64,000 nucleotides of DNA, from contig NZ_JBCFYD010000003.1 of NCBI RefSeq assembly GCF_038594945.1, positions 1 to 64,000 on the forward strand. Direction: 5' to 3'. Numbering within the stretch: the stretch's first letter is position 1; every line of letters starts with the position of its first letter. Shown here in pieces: positions 1 to 9,157 of this stretch. A model generated the notes under the pieces. It made no database searches, had not been told where the DNA came from, and saw only the letters and a list, made by a program, of their open reading frames with translations. The stretch comes from Fodinibius sp. Rm-B-1B1-1 (GTDB lineage Bacteria; Bacteroidota; Rhodothermia; Balneolales; Balneolaceae). A program made the position numbers and the translations under genes.

Positions 1-127
1 CCCCGCCGTGGTGCTTGGCCATTACGGTCGTAATCGCCGCCGTCGTGGTCGTCTTCCCGTGGTCTACGTGACCTATCGTTCCTATGTTTACATGTGGCTT
101 ATCTCGCTGAAATGTCTCTTTTGCCAT
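1..127 (-). CDS. tuf: Elongation factor Tu, N-terminal fragment
   Basis: The first 42 residues of EF-Tu are present and the rest lies beyond the window edge. The translation begins [20 protein letters not shown] and runs into the P-loop GHVDHGKTT, which is diagnostic of EF-Tu. EF-Tu is the GTPase that delivers aminoacyl-tRNA to the ribosomal A site. The ATG lies 21 bp downstream of the fusA stop on the same strand, so this is the last visible gene of a str operon (rpsL-rpsG-fusA-tuf). Confidence 0.97.
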   Translation of the reverse strand, partial: MAKETFQRDKPHVNIGTIGHVDHGKTTTTAAITTVMAKHHGG

Positions 128-148
128 AATACTATTGATTAATGATGT

Positions 149-2299
149 TTAAGATCTTTCTTCCAATATTTCTTTTTCTACATTGTCAGGGACAATTTTA
201 AACTCAGCAAATTCCATCGTAGAAGTTGCGCGTCCCTGCGTCATTGATCGGAGATCTGTCGTATATCCAAACATTTCAGACAGGGGTACCTTTGCTCTAA
301 CAACAGAACCTTCTTTGTTGTTATCCATTTTCCCAATAATACCTCTGCGTCCATTTAGATCGCCAATCACATCGCCCATAAAATCTTCCGGAGTAATCAC
401 TTCAACATCCATAACAGGTTCCAGAATTTTAGGGGATGCTTTTCTTGCTGAGTTTCTAAACGCCAACTTAGCACAAAGCTCAAAACTAACCTGGTCAGAA
501 TCCACATCGTGGTAAGACCCGTCAAACAAACGAACTCCAATATCCTCAACCGGATAATCGGCCTGAATACCAGAACGCATGGCCTCTTTAAATCCTTTCT
601 CAACAGAGGGAATAAATTCCGTTGGGATATTACCACCTTTTATCTCATTGATGAACTTAAACCCTTCCTCTTCATCAACAGATACATTGTTATCTTCTTC
701 ATCAAACTCTTCAAAATTCTCAAGTGGACCGATTTCGAATTCCATATCGGCAAACTTACCACGCCCACCAGATTGCTTCTTATATGTCTCTCGGTGCGTT
801 ACATTTGAAGTAATTGTTTCGCGGTAAGATACCTGCGGAGCTCCAACATTCGCCTCCACCTTAAACTCACGCTTCAGGCGATCAACAATAATTTCCAAGT
901 GAAGCTCACCCATTCCGGCAATCACAGTCTGACCAGTTTCCTCGTCAGTATTAACCTGGAAGGTTGGATCTTCTTCTGCAAGCTTAATCAGTCCCGTAGT
1001 CAGCTTTTCAGCGTCGGCTTTCGACTTTGGCTCAACAGCCAACTTAATTACCGGTTCTGGGAATGTAATTTCTTCAAGGAGTATAGGATTATCGACATCA
1101 CAGAACGAATCTCCTGTTCTAACTTCTTTAACCCCAACAGCCGCAGCAATATCACCTGCCCGAACGATTTCGAGATCTTTCTTCTCATTTGCATGCATCT
1201 CGAGAATACGACCAACACGCTCCTTCTCACCGGTTGTCGCATTATAGATATAAGATCCCTTCTCAAGCTCTCCGGAATAAACACGGAAGAACGTCAACTT
1301 ACCAACGTAAGGATCAGTCATAATCTTGAAAGCGAGTGCAGAAAATGGCTCCTGAACACTTGGCTTTCGTTCTAACTTCTTATCATGATCTTTAGGATCC
1401 TTACCTTGAATTGGAGGAATGTCGTAAGGACTTGGCAAATACTTAATTACTTTATCAAGAACGGTCTGAACACCTTTATTCTTAAGAGCAGAACCGCACA
1501 TTACAACTGTGATATCTCTACTCAGAGTAGCCTCACGAAGAGCATCTTCAATTTCTTCTTCACTGATCTCCTCCTCCATCAAATACTTTTCCATCAATGT
1601 ATCATTATGATCGGCAATAGACTCGATCATAACCTTGCGATACTCATTAGCCTTCTCTTGGAGCTCTTCTGGGATTTCGATCTCATCATACTCCATTCCC
1701 AGTGTCTCCTCATCCCAAATAATTCCCTTCATCTTAATAAGGTCAACAACACCACGGAAAGTATCCTCAACACCAATTGGAATCTGAATTGGAATAGGAT
1801 TAGCATGCAACTTGTCGCGCATTTCTTCAACAACATTGAAGAAATCAGCGCCAACACGGTCCATCTTATTAACAAACGCCATGCGCGGCACATCATACTT
1901 GTTAGCTTGCCGCCAAACTGTTTCAGATTGTGGCTGAACAGCGCCAACTGAATCAAAGACACCGATCATACCGTCGAGAACACGAAGCGAACGCTCTACC
2001 TCAACAGTAAAGTCAACGTGACCGGGCGTATCAATAATGTTAATGCGATGATCTTTCCAGATGCAGTGCGTAGCAGCAGAAGTAATTGTAATACCCCGCT
2101 CCTTCTCCTGATCCATCCAGTCCATCTGGGATGCACCATCATGCGTTTCACCAATGCGATGCGTAATCCCCGTATAATAAAGGATACGCTCCGTCATCGT
2201 CGTTTTACCAGCATCTACGTGTGCCGCAATACCAATATTACGGGTCCGCTTGATGCGGTCTACAATTTTTGGATCTGTTTGTGTCTTCGTCTCAGCCAT
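149..2299 (-). CDS. fusA: Elongation factor G
   Basis: A 716-residue translational GTPase that drives ribosomal translocation and, with RRF, ribosome recycling. The P-loop AHVDAGKTT is near residues 26-34 and the G3 motif DTPGHVDF follows. NKMD is the G4 motif, and the C-terminal EF-G domains IV and V are complete. Length is close to the family norm (about 700 residues). It sits 22 bp after rpsG and 21 bp before tuf in the conserved str operon, which supports the canonical EF-G role rather than a specialised paralogue. The long reading frames on the opposite strand are shadows of this gene. Confidence 0.98.
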   Translation of the reverse strand: MAETKTQTDPKIVDRIKRTRNIGIAAHVDAGKTTMTERILYYTGITHRIGETHDGASQMDWMDQEKERGITITSAATHCIWKDHRINIIDTPGHVDFTVEVERSLRVLDGMIGVFDSVGAVQPQSETVWRQANKYDVPRMAFVNKMDRVGADFFNVVEEMRDKLHANPIPIQIPIGVEDTFRGVVDLIKMKGIIWDEETLGMEYDEIEIPEELQEKANEYRKVMIESIADHNDTLMEKYLMEEEISEEEIEDALREATLSRDITVVMCGSALKNKGVQTVLDKVIKYLPSPYDIPPIQGKDPKDHDKKLERKPSVQEPFSALAFKIMTDPYVGKLTFFRVYSGELEKGSYIYNATTGEKERVGRILEMHANEKKDLEIVRAGDIAAAVGVKEVRTGDSFCDVDNPILLEEITFPEPVIKLAVEPKSKADAEKLTTGLIKLAEEDPTFQVNTDEETGQTVIAGMGELHLEIIVDRLKREFKVEANVGAPQVSYRETITSNVTHRETYKKQSGGRGKFADMEFEIGPLENFEEFDEEDNNVSVDEEEGFKFINEIKGGNIPTEFIPSVEKGFKEAMRSGIQADYPVEDIGVRLFDGSYHDVDSDQVSFELCAKLAFRNSARKASPKILEPVMDVEVITPEDFMGDVIGDLNGRRGIIGKMDNNKEGSVVRAKVPLSEMFGYTTDLRSMTQGRATSTMEFAEFKIVPDNVEKEILEERS

Positions 2300-2321
2300 T
2301 ATAAATCAGTATCGTAAAACG

Positions 2322-2789
2322 TTAAAATCTAAAGTGTGCATATGCTTTGTTCGCCTCAGCCATGCGATGAACTTCATCCTTCTTTCGTACTGCACCGCCT
2401 TCATTATTAGAGGCATCCAACAACTCTCGAGACAATCGTCGAGCCATTGACTTATCATTACGCCCCTTACTGGCCGTAATTAACCAGCGCATTCCAAGAG
2501 CAGTACCCCGATCGGGACGAACCTCGACAGGTACCTGGTAGGTAGACCCACCCACTCGTCGTGCGCGAACTTCAACAACTGGCGTAACATTACTAAGGGC
2601 TTCCTTAAAAACCTCCATACCCTCTTCGCCAGTTTCTTCTTCAATTATTTCAAAAGCCTGATAAAGAATCTTTCGGGCAACATTCTTTTTGCCGTCTCTC
2701 ATCAGATTATTAACGAAGCGCGTAATCAGCTTATCACCAAATACCGGATCTGGCTGCACATCGCGCTTATCTGCTGTCTTTCTTCTCAT
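2322..2789 (-). CDS. rpsG: 30S ribosomal protein S7
   Basis: A 155-residue protein beginning [20 protein letters not shown], with the S7 signature region containing [15 protein letters not shown]7 nucleates assembly of the 16S rRNA 3' domain (the head of the 30S subunit) and in E. coli is the translational autoregulator of the str operon. The length is normal. It lies 34 bp downstream of rpsL and 22 bp upstream of fusA on the same strand, so co-transcription is expected. Confidence 0.98.
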   Translation of the reverse strand: MRRKTADKRDVQPDPVFGDKLITRFVNNLMRDGKKNVARKILYQAFEIIEEETGEEGMEVFKEALSNVTPVVEVRARRVGGSTYQVPVEVRPDRGTALGMRWLITASKGRNDKSMARRLSRELLDASNNEGGAVRKKDEVHRMAEANKAYAHFRF

Positions 2790-2823
2790 ACTCTTATCAG
2801 TTTAATTCCTACTCAACAAATTT

Positions 2824-3195
2824 CTAATTTGGCTTCTTAGTACCGTACAGACTTCGACCCTGCTTACGATCTTCAACACCAGCAGTATCGAGAGTTCCCC
2901 GCACAATATGATAACGAACACCGGGCAAGTCTTTAACACGACCGCCACGAACGAGCACAATACTGTGCTCTTGCAAGTTGTGTCCCTCACCAGGAATATA
3001 TGCAGTTACCTCATATCCATTAGTTAAACGCACACGAGCAACTTTACGCAAAGCCGAATTTGGCTTTTTGGGCGTAGTAGTATAAACTCGAACGCAAACT
3101 CCGCGTTTTTGCGGACAATTTTCTAAGGCAGGAGCCGTAGTTTTACTCGGCTTGCTTTTTCTACCTTTACGAATAAGTTGTTGTATAGTAGGCAC
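2824..3195 (-). CDS. rpsL: 30S ribosomal protein S12
   Basis: A 123-residue S12 starting [14 protein letters not shown]. The start codon is GTG; no upstream ATG fits the conserved N-terminus. The decoding-centre motif [12 protein letters not shown] and the loop [12 protein letters not shown] are present. The lysines associated in other species with streptomycin resistance when mutated are unchanged, so the sequence looks like the sensitive type. It is the first gene of the str operon. The 196-bp AT-rich gap to the divergent recG gene must hold the operon promoter, but I could not assign -35/-10 boxes. Confidence 0.98.
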   Translation of the reverse strand: MPTIQQLIRKGRKSKPSKTTAPALENCPQKRGVCVRVYTTTPKKPNSALRKVARVRLTNGYEVTAYIPGEGHNLQEHSIVLVRGGRVKDLPGVRYHIVRGTLDTAGVEDRKQGRSLYGTKKPN

Positions 3196-3391
3196 GATTT
3201 ATAAACGCTTAGTTGATTTTGGGTCAAACAAGAGTTGCCAATGATAAGGATTTCGGTACCAACAATGCAAGAAATAATTCTAAATAATTTCTTTTTTTCT
3301 CTACTGGTACTCTTAAGTTTACTTTTGTCCATCAAAGTAGCTCTAAAGAGCCTAAATTAGTAGTATAAAGTAATATATCAGTATATCTATT

Positions 3392-5461
3392 TTGAAATTA
3401 GTCGATCTTCCAAACCTGAGCACAAAACGATTAAAAGCGCTATCTGAGAGTGGAATTGATAGTCTGCTCGATCTGCTAAACTGGTTTCCTCACCGCTATT
3501 TAGACCGTACTACTGTACTTCCTATACGCCAGGTGCGGGGACAAGGTGAAGAAGTTACTGTTGTGGGGCGCATCAAGAAAATACAGCAACAGGGTCGCGG
3601 CAAAAAGAAACGTCTTGAAGTCATTTTACAAGACGACACTGCATCCTTAAAAGGAGTATGGTTTAAGGGAGGCTACTATATAAAGAAGCAATTTTCTGAG
3701 GGCGATGCTATGGCTTTCTTCGGTAAAGCTAAAAAATACGGGCGCTATGTTTCCATAGCTCATCCGGAATGGGATAAAATTGATGATGCTTCTGATGTTA
3801 ATAACCTTAAAAGGATTGTGCCTATTTATCCAGGTAATAAAGCTTTTTCGAAAAGGCGAATCACCAGCAAGATGATTCACCGGTGGCAAAAGATTATCCT
3901 CAAGCATGAAAAACCACCTGAATTTTTACCTGATAACATACGGAGAAAACATAATCTACCTGAACGGCACGAAGCTTACCGAATGATTCATTTTCCAGAA
4001 TCTGAATCGGAATACAAAAAAGCCTTTAAGCGCTTTAAATTCGAGGAGCTGTTTCTGTTTGAGTTAAGTGTTGCAAATACCAAGCATGACATCATTGAAA
4101 GAAATGAAGGAGCCCTGTTTACAAAACTTAACCAGTATACGCAGCCCTTTTTCAATGAGCATTTACCCTTCGAGCTCACCGATGGACAAAAATCGGCGCT
4201 GGCAGATATCAAAAAGGATGTCCGATCGGGCAAGCAGATGAACCGACTTATCCAGGGTGATGTAGGATCAGGTAAAACAATTGTTGCTCTTGGAGCCATT
4301 TTGATGGCCCTCGACAATAGCTATCAGGCAGCCTTTATGGCTCCCACTGAAATTTTAGCTGAACAACACTACCGTACACTTTCAAACTTCCTTGACCCGT
4401 TGGATATAAATGTCCGCCTGTTAGTTGGAAATCAAAAAACAAGTCTTCGTACCGATATTCTTACAGACATTGCAGGAGGTAATTGCGATATCGTTGTTGG
4501 GACTCATGCTGTTATTCAAGATGAAGTTAACTTTAATAACCTGGGCTTAGCGGTCATCGATGAACAACACAGGTTTGGCGTAAAACAACGCGCCGAAATC
4601 CTTACCAAAGGCTCGCATCCCCATGTACTGGTAATGTCGGCCACTCCTATCCCCCGCTCTCTGGCGATGACCTTATATAGTGATCTGGATATTTCTGTGA
4701 TTGAGGGACTTCCCGGCGGACGAAAACCCGTTAAAACGGCCGTCCGTCATCAAAGTAAGCATGATGACATATATAACTTTGTGGAACAAGAAATTCAGGA
4801 CGGTGGCCAGGCTTATATCGTTTACCCACTGGTAGAAGAATCCGAGAAGATGGACCTCAAAGATGCTACCGCTGGTTATAAAAAACTCAAGAAACGCTTT
4901 TCAGATTTTGAGGTCGGATTGCTGCACGGACAAATGAAATCGGAGGAAAAAGATACGGTCATGCAGCAGTTTATTGATAACGAGATCCAAGTGCTGGTAT
5001 CAACCACCGTCATTGAAGTGGGCGTTGATGTCCCCAATGCCAGCATCATGCTTGTGGAGCACGCAGAGCGGTTTGGACTCTCACAACTCCATCAACTTAG
5101 GGGACGCATTGGTCGCGGGCAACGTCAGAGCTATTGTATTTTGATTTACGGGCAAAAAGTTAGCAAAGAGGGACAATTCCGCCTGCGTAAGATGGCTCAA
5201 ACCAACGACGGCTTTGAAATTGCCGAAGCGGACCTGGAACTCCGTGGGCCGGGTGACTTTCTGGGTACGAAGCAAAGCGGCCTTCCTGAATTTCGCGTCG
5301 CAGATATTGTTGAGGATCAATGGATTTTAGAACAGGCAAAGTCTATGGCTTGGGAGGTAATGAATGAAGACCCGGAATTGGAAAAACCGGAGCATCAAGA
5401 GCTAAAAAAAGTATTTATTCCATATTATAATGAGAAAAGTAGGTTTTATGGAATGGGCTAA
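3392..5461 (+). CDS. recG: ATP-dependent DNA helicase RecG
   Basis: A 689-residue superfamily 2 helicase that remodels stalled replication forks and branch-migrates Holliday junctions. The order is an N-terminal wedge/OB-fold domain (roughly residues 55-150), Walker A GDVGSGKTIVALG, a DEQH box (VIDEQHRFG), the SAT motif (MSATPIPRS), and a helicase C domain ending in QLRGRIGRG. The length matches the family (about 690). The start is TTG at 3392, immediately ahead of MKLVDLPNL; no better ATG is available. It is transcribed divergently from the str operon. Confidence 0.97.
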   Translation: MKLVDLPNLSTKRLKALSESGIDSLLDLLNWFPHRYLDRTTVLPIRQVRGQGEEVTVVGRIKKIQQQGRGKKKRLEVILQDDTASLKGVWFKGGYYIKKQFSEGDAMAFFGKAKKYGRYVSIAHPEWDKIDDASDVNNLKRIVPIYPGNKAFSKRRITSKMIHRWQKIILKHEKPPEFLPDNIRRKHNLPERHEAYRMIHFPESESEYKKAFKRFKFEELFLFELSVANTKHDIIERNEGALFTKLNQYTQPFFNEHLPFELTDGQKSALADIKKDVRSGKQMNRLIQGDVGSGKTIVALGAILMALDNSYQAAFMAPTEILAEQHYRTLSNFLDPLDINVRLLVGNQKTSLRTDILTDIAGGNCDIVVGTHAVIQDEVNFNNLGLAVIDEQHRFGVKQRAEILTKGSHPHVLVMSATPIPRSLAMTLYSDLDISVIEGLPGGRKPVKTAVRHQSKHDDIYNFVEQEIQDGGQAYIVYPLVEESEKMDLKDATAGYKKLKKRFSDFEVGLLHGQMKSEEKDTVMQQFIDNEIQVLVSTTVIEVGVDVPNASIMLVEHAERFGLSQLHQLRGRIGRGQRQSYCILIYGQKVSKEGQFRLRKMAQTNDGFEIAEADLELRGPGDFLGTKQSGLPEFRVADIVEDQWILEQAKSMAWEVMNEDPELEKPEHQELKKVFIPYYNEKSRFYGMG

Positions 5462-5564
5462 ACGCAAATGATGCATACACTTAGCCAAATTCCATTTGCT
5501 TAAATCATTCTTATTAATTAATTAGCTTAATATAAAAAGGACTCACCGTTGGCTCTAAGTTAGA

Positions 5565-6401
5565 ATGCATAAGTATATACTACCCCCAGAAGAACTATCC
5601 CATTTTGTTAAAAGAATCTATGAAATAGACATCCCTCGTCCCAGTACTTTTGCTGAAAACCGGGTTATTCCCATGGGTATGGGAACCATTACTTTCGTAC
5701 TTAAGGGGAATCCACGTATCAAAGGAGCAAATGGAATTCGCCCCTTCCCCAATCATGCTCTGGGGGGACAATACTTTCCTACTTTTTCTTTTGATAGTGA
5801 TATTCCCTCCCTACACTATGGCATTGCCCTAAAACCTACCGCCACGTATAAACTCTTCAACATTTACTTGGCAGATATTCAAAATGATTTTATCTCATTT
5901 GATCAAGTGGTAGGCGAACAGGCTGACAAAATTCGTCAAAAACTTCTGAAGGCCACCACCACCGAGGATCGATTTGATCTGCTTACCGATTTTATGCTTC
6001 AACAACGACCAACTTCTACCAAATATACCCACCTTGATGTAGTTATCGATTACATTTACAAAAAGAAGGGAATGCTCAAAGTAAAAGAGCTCTGCAACAA
6101 AGAGGATGTTAGCAGGCGCTATCTCGAAAAGAAATTTAAAAAATTCATTGGCTTCACCCCTGGACAGTTTGTCCGACAAGTGCGCTTTAATTTTACTTGT
6201 GCCGCCCTTGCTGAAGGTGATAAACCAGTTAACGATATTTTAATGGCCTTTGGCTATCATGACCGATCCCACTTTATGAAAAAGTTCAAAAAGTACCATG
6301 GCGGTGATCTGAGCGTGCTCACCGACGATAAGGATAATCTGTTTAAAACAGTCTTTTCCCGAATTATGCGTAGCGACCAAGAAAATAGTTTTCATCCTTA
6401 A
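5565..6401 (+). CDS. AraC-family transcriptional regulator
   Basis: A 278-residue regulator. The N-terminal half (about residues 1-150) resembles the DUF6597-type sensor found in many Bacteroidota AraC proteins. The C-terminal third is an AraC/HTH_18 DNA-binding domain with two helix-turn-helices: the first around LKVKELCNKEDVSRRYLEKK, the second around PVNDILMAFGYHDRSHFMKK, followed by the usual FKKYHG. It is monocistronic, 103 bp after recG, and faces the 3' end of the large DUF285 lipoprotein gene. The ligand and targets are unknown; control of the adjacent surface-lipoprotein genes is possible but not shown. Confidence 0.88.
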   Translation: MHKYILPPEELSHFVKRIYEIDIPRPSTFAENRVIPMGMGTITFVLKGNPRIKGANGIRPFPNHALGGQYFPTFSFDSDIPSLHYGIALKPTATYKLFNIYLADIQNDFISFDQVVGEQADKIRQKLLKATTTEDRFDLLTDFMLQQRPTSTKYTHLDVVIDYIYKKKGMLKVKELCNKEDVSRRYLEKKFKKFIGFTPGQFVRQVRFNFTCAALAEGDKPVNDILMAFGYHDRSHFMKKFKKYHGGDLSVLTDDKDNLFKTVFSRIMRSDQENSFHP

Positions 6402-6532
6402 TTTCTGATTCACAAATTCGCAGTTAATAATCAGTTATTATTCGTTTCACGGACCGCCGCTTACAATTAAGAAGGTCTGCCAAGCTTCTAAACTTAACAG
6501 ACCTAATATCATAATCCCCATTGGCCTCTCCG

Positions 6533-8833
6533 TTACGGTGGGCACGTTCCCCATACTGGTTTATTAACCTCAGCAAGTCCGGCTCCCACAGAGAAATCAG
6601 TTGGTTCAGAATCAACATTGTCCACGCACCAACCGGTCAGATCCTGATTAAAATTCGTGGCATTGAGGAACATACTTTCCATAAAGTTACCTCCTGACCT
6701 GCTAACATCCCAGTTCCCTATATCTTGGTTAAAGGACTCAGCCCCTTCAAACATACCTACCATAAAATAAAGATTGCTAATATCCCATCTTCCTATATCA
6801 GCATTAAAAGAAATAGCATTTTTAAACATAGCCGCTGTTTTCTTTACACTGATCGTGTTCCAGCTACCAATATCTTGATTAAAGGATTCAGCATCTTCAA
6901 ACATGCCAGACATATCTTCAACACTGCTAACATCCCAATCTCCTATATCAGCGTTAAAATCTGTAGCACCTTTAAATAGATCGCGCATTTCTGTTACATT
7001 ACTGACATTCCAATCTCCAATCTCTTGATTAAAGGAGCTTGCACCGGAAAACATCATGACCAAAGTTGTAACATTGCTCACATCCCAACTTGTAATATCT
7101 CGATTAAACGCCGAAGCGTCCAGAAACATTTGCGACATAGACGCTACAGTGCTAACATCCCAGCCGCTGATCTCTCCATTAAAGTTACGTGAGCCAATAA
7201 ACAATCTGTCCATGTTTACAACATTGCTCACATCCCAGTCTCCCAAGTCTTGATTAAAAGAAAGAGTAGCCTCAAACATACCAGACATATCTTCAACACT
7301 GCTGACATCCCAATCTCCTATATCAGCGTTAAAATCTGTAGCACCTCTAAACATATTGCTCATATCAGTCACCCTGCTTACATCCCAGTGATTAATATCG
7401 CCACTAAATGATGTTGCTCCTGCAAACAATGCTCTCATATCGGTTATACCACTTGTACAAGTAGTGGAGGCACTTGCAGGGGTAATCTGACTTTTACTGC
7501 GTTTGGTATAGGTCACCTCATTTACCGTACCCGTATCACCCACCTCGGCATCCGGGCATAAAATTGTAATGCCGTTATCTGCCAGGTAAAAAGGTAGGTC
7601 AAACTTAGCAACGATCGTTGTTTTCTCTCTAACCGTAATTCGGGCTGGGTTTTGCGTTCCGCTGAGATCGCCCTGCCATTCGGTAAATACCCAGCCGGCT
7701 GCGGTATCGGCAGCCAACTCTACAACGGTCCCATGGGTATACGTTTTGGCCTGCTGTACCACTTGTTCACTAACAGCCCCCTGACCAATGGTAAGAATGG
7801 TTAAGTCATATGATTTCTTTTCAAAAACCGCCGTTACGTTCTTGGGATTATTGACCGTAATTTGGGCCGGATTTCCTGTTCCCGTCAGATCTCCTTTCCA
7901 CTCAACAAACCGGTAATTTTTGGCCGGAGTGGCAACCAGACTCACCACTGTGCCAGCTTCATATCCTTTGGCTTGCTTATTAATAGCTTCGCTCACAACC
8001 CCTTTTCCCTCGGTTTGAACTGCAAGATCATAATTTTTGAGCTCGAAGTTTGCTGTCAGCTTATACGCTTTATCAACAGTGAACGTCAGAGGATTATCTA
8101 TAACTCCCAGATCCCCACTCCACCCAGTAAACACATAGTCTGAGTTGGCGCTGGCTATCAGTTCGATCTGCTCACCTTCGACATAGGTACTATCAGTTGA
8201 AGGTGATATTGTACCGCTGCCTGAAGGAGTGACGCTTACGCTTACATTATGAGTTGTTACTTTATCGGGCACCTTTTCAAAGACTGCCGTCACTTCTTTG
8301 GGATTATCCACCGTAACTTGAACTGGATTTTCCGTTCCCGTAAGATCTCCTTTCCACTTTACAAACTGATAATCTTCAGCCGGAGTAGCAATCAGCTCTA
8401 CCACTGTATTGTGCTCATATTCCTTCGCTTGCTGTTTAAGAACTTCACTAACGACGCCCTTTCCCTCCGTTTGAACTGCAAGATCATAGTTTTTGAGTTC
8501 AAAGTTTGCTGTAAGATCATACCCCCTATCTATCCTTAGATCCAGAGGATTATCTGCAACTCCCATATCGCCACTCCACCGGGTAAAGACGTAGTCACCA
8601 TTTGCATTGGCCAGCAGCTGGATCTGTTCACCTTCGGAATAAGTACTGTCAAAAGAGGGCGAAATTGTACCCGCGTCGGAAGGTGTAACATCCAGAGTTA
8701 CCTGATAGATTGCTTCATTTGTAGGCTCGTTGGCATTTCCAGGCCCAGTGCTGTTACCGCCGCAAGCGGCCATTAGTAAAGTTACAGTAGCAAGAGTGAC
8801 AAAAAGAAGTAGTCGGTTTCGATGGTGGATCAT
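6533..8833 (-). CDS. BspA-type (DUF285) surface lipoprotein with InlB-like repeats
   Basis: A 766-residue predicted lipoprotein. The signal peptide ends in a lipobox-like LLMAAC with Cys24, followed by a GGNSTGPGN linker. Residues about 42-410 hold five divergent InlB-B/bacterial-repeat domains in an A-B-A-B-B pattern (each with a WxGD core and a VTAVFE or LTANFE end). From about residue 464 there are eleven 25-residue DUF285 units of the type SFNQDIGDWDVSNVxxMxxMF. A C-terminal Cys pair follows (WCVDN and WGTCPP). The architecture indicates an exported adhesin-like or protein-binding surface protein; the ligand is unknown. It is transcribed divergently from the 1299-residue lipoprotein at 9158. 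Confidence 0.9.
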   Translation of the reverse strand: MIHHRNRLLLFVTLATVTLLMAACGGNSTGPGNANEPTNEAIYQVTLDVTPSDAGTISPSFDSTYSEGEQIQLLANANGDYVFTRWSGDMGVADNPLDLRIDRGYDLTANFELKNYDLAVQTEGKGVVSEVLKQQAKEYEHNTVVELIATPAEDYQFVKWKGDLTGTENPVQVTVDNPKEVTAVFEKVPDKVTTHNVSVSVTPSGSGTISPSTDSTYVEGEQIELIASANSDYVFTGWSGDLGVIDNPLTFTVDKAYKLTANFELKNYDLAVQTEGKGVVSEAINKQAKGYEAGTVVSLVATPAKNYRFVEWKGDLTGTGNPAQITVNNPKNVTAVFEKKSYDLTILTIGQGAVSEQVVQQAKTYTHGTVVELAADTAAGWVFTEWQGDLSGTQNPARITVREKTTIVAKFDLPFYLADNGITILCPDAEVGDTGTVNEVTYTKRSKSQITPASASTTCTSGITDMRALFAGATSFSGDINHWDVSRVTDMSNMFRGATDFNADIGDWDVSSVEDMSGMFEATLSFNQDLGDWDVSNVVNMDRLFIGSRNFNGEISGWDVSTVASMSQMFLDASAFNRDITSWDVSNVTTLVMMFSGASSFNQEIGDWNVSNVTEMRDLFKGATDFNADIGDWDVSSVEDMSGMFEDAESFNQDIGSWNTISVKKTAAMFKNAISFNADIGRWDISNLYFMVGMFEGAESFNQDIGNWDVSRSGGNFMESMFLNATNFNQDLTGWCVDNVDSEPTDFSVGAGLAEVNKPVWGTCPP
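6901..7351. repeat. Near-identical 76-bp blocks 375 bp apart inside the DUF285 gene
   Basis: Positions 6901-6976 and 7276-7351 match at 73 of 76 bases, although neighbouring 25-codon units are far more diverged. The offset of 375 bp equals 125 codons, i.e. five DUF285 units, so reading frame and repeat register are kept. Both encode ATDFNADIGDWDVSSVEDMS. This points to recent duplication or gene conversion within the repeat array. Confidence 0.9.
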
Positions 8834-9157
8834 AGTTCAGAACTCAGTATTGCGGATGAAAATTTTATTCGCCGCAATAAAAACAAGTTTTATATACACT
8901 CGAAGTAAAAACACGAACGACTCTTGCCAACCACCATTTGTAGTTACTAAATATTCATTTTTCAATGTCATCAAACTCACAAATAATGAGTAACTAATAC
9001 GGATTTCCCATTCATCCCTATCCCGTTCGCATTTTTACTTCGTGGTTAACTGCAGAGTTGTTTTATTGGCCTCAACACGTATTCAGCGTTGGCTCCCGAT
9101 GCTTTGTATCGGGCATAGCTTTTAGTAACCAGTAACTTCTCTATTTCATACACCATC
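8834..9157. promoter_or_regulatory. Divergent intergenic region between two large lipoprotein genes
   Basis: A 324-bp AT-rich gap that must contain both divergent promoters. No gene is visible. The only structure I can point to is a 6-bp inverted repeat with a 7-nt loop (CCCGAT at 9095-9100, ATCGGG at 9108-9113), 44 bp before the ATG at 9158. It may lie in the 5' leader of that gene. Promoter boxes were not assigned. Confidence 0.45.

Noticed and set aside
899-1951. Open frames of 158 and 188 codons on the plus strand opposite fusA
   Set aside because: They lie entirely antisense to a complete, highly conserved EF-G gene and show no recognisable domain; they are shadows.
3196-3391. Promoter boxes in the rpsL/recG gap
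   Set aside because: The region must contain promoters, but neither a Bacteroidota-type TTTG/TANNTTTG nor a sigma-70-type pair could be assigned with confidence.
5464-5499. Possible terminator after recG (GCAAATG/CATTTGC)
   Set aside because: Only a 7-bp stem with a 22-nt loop and no following T-tract.
6424-6618. A 64-codon minus-strand open frame at the end of the DUF285 gene
   Set aside because: It overlaps the C-terminal part of the larger, well-supported CDS in another frame and has no family.
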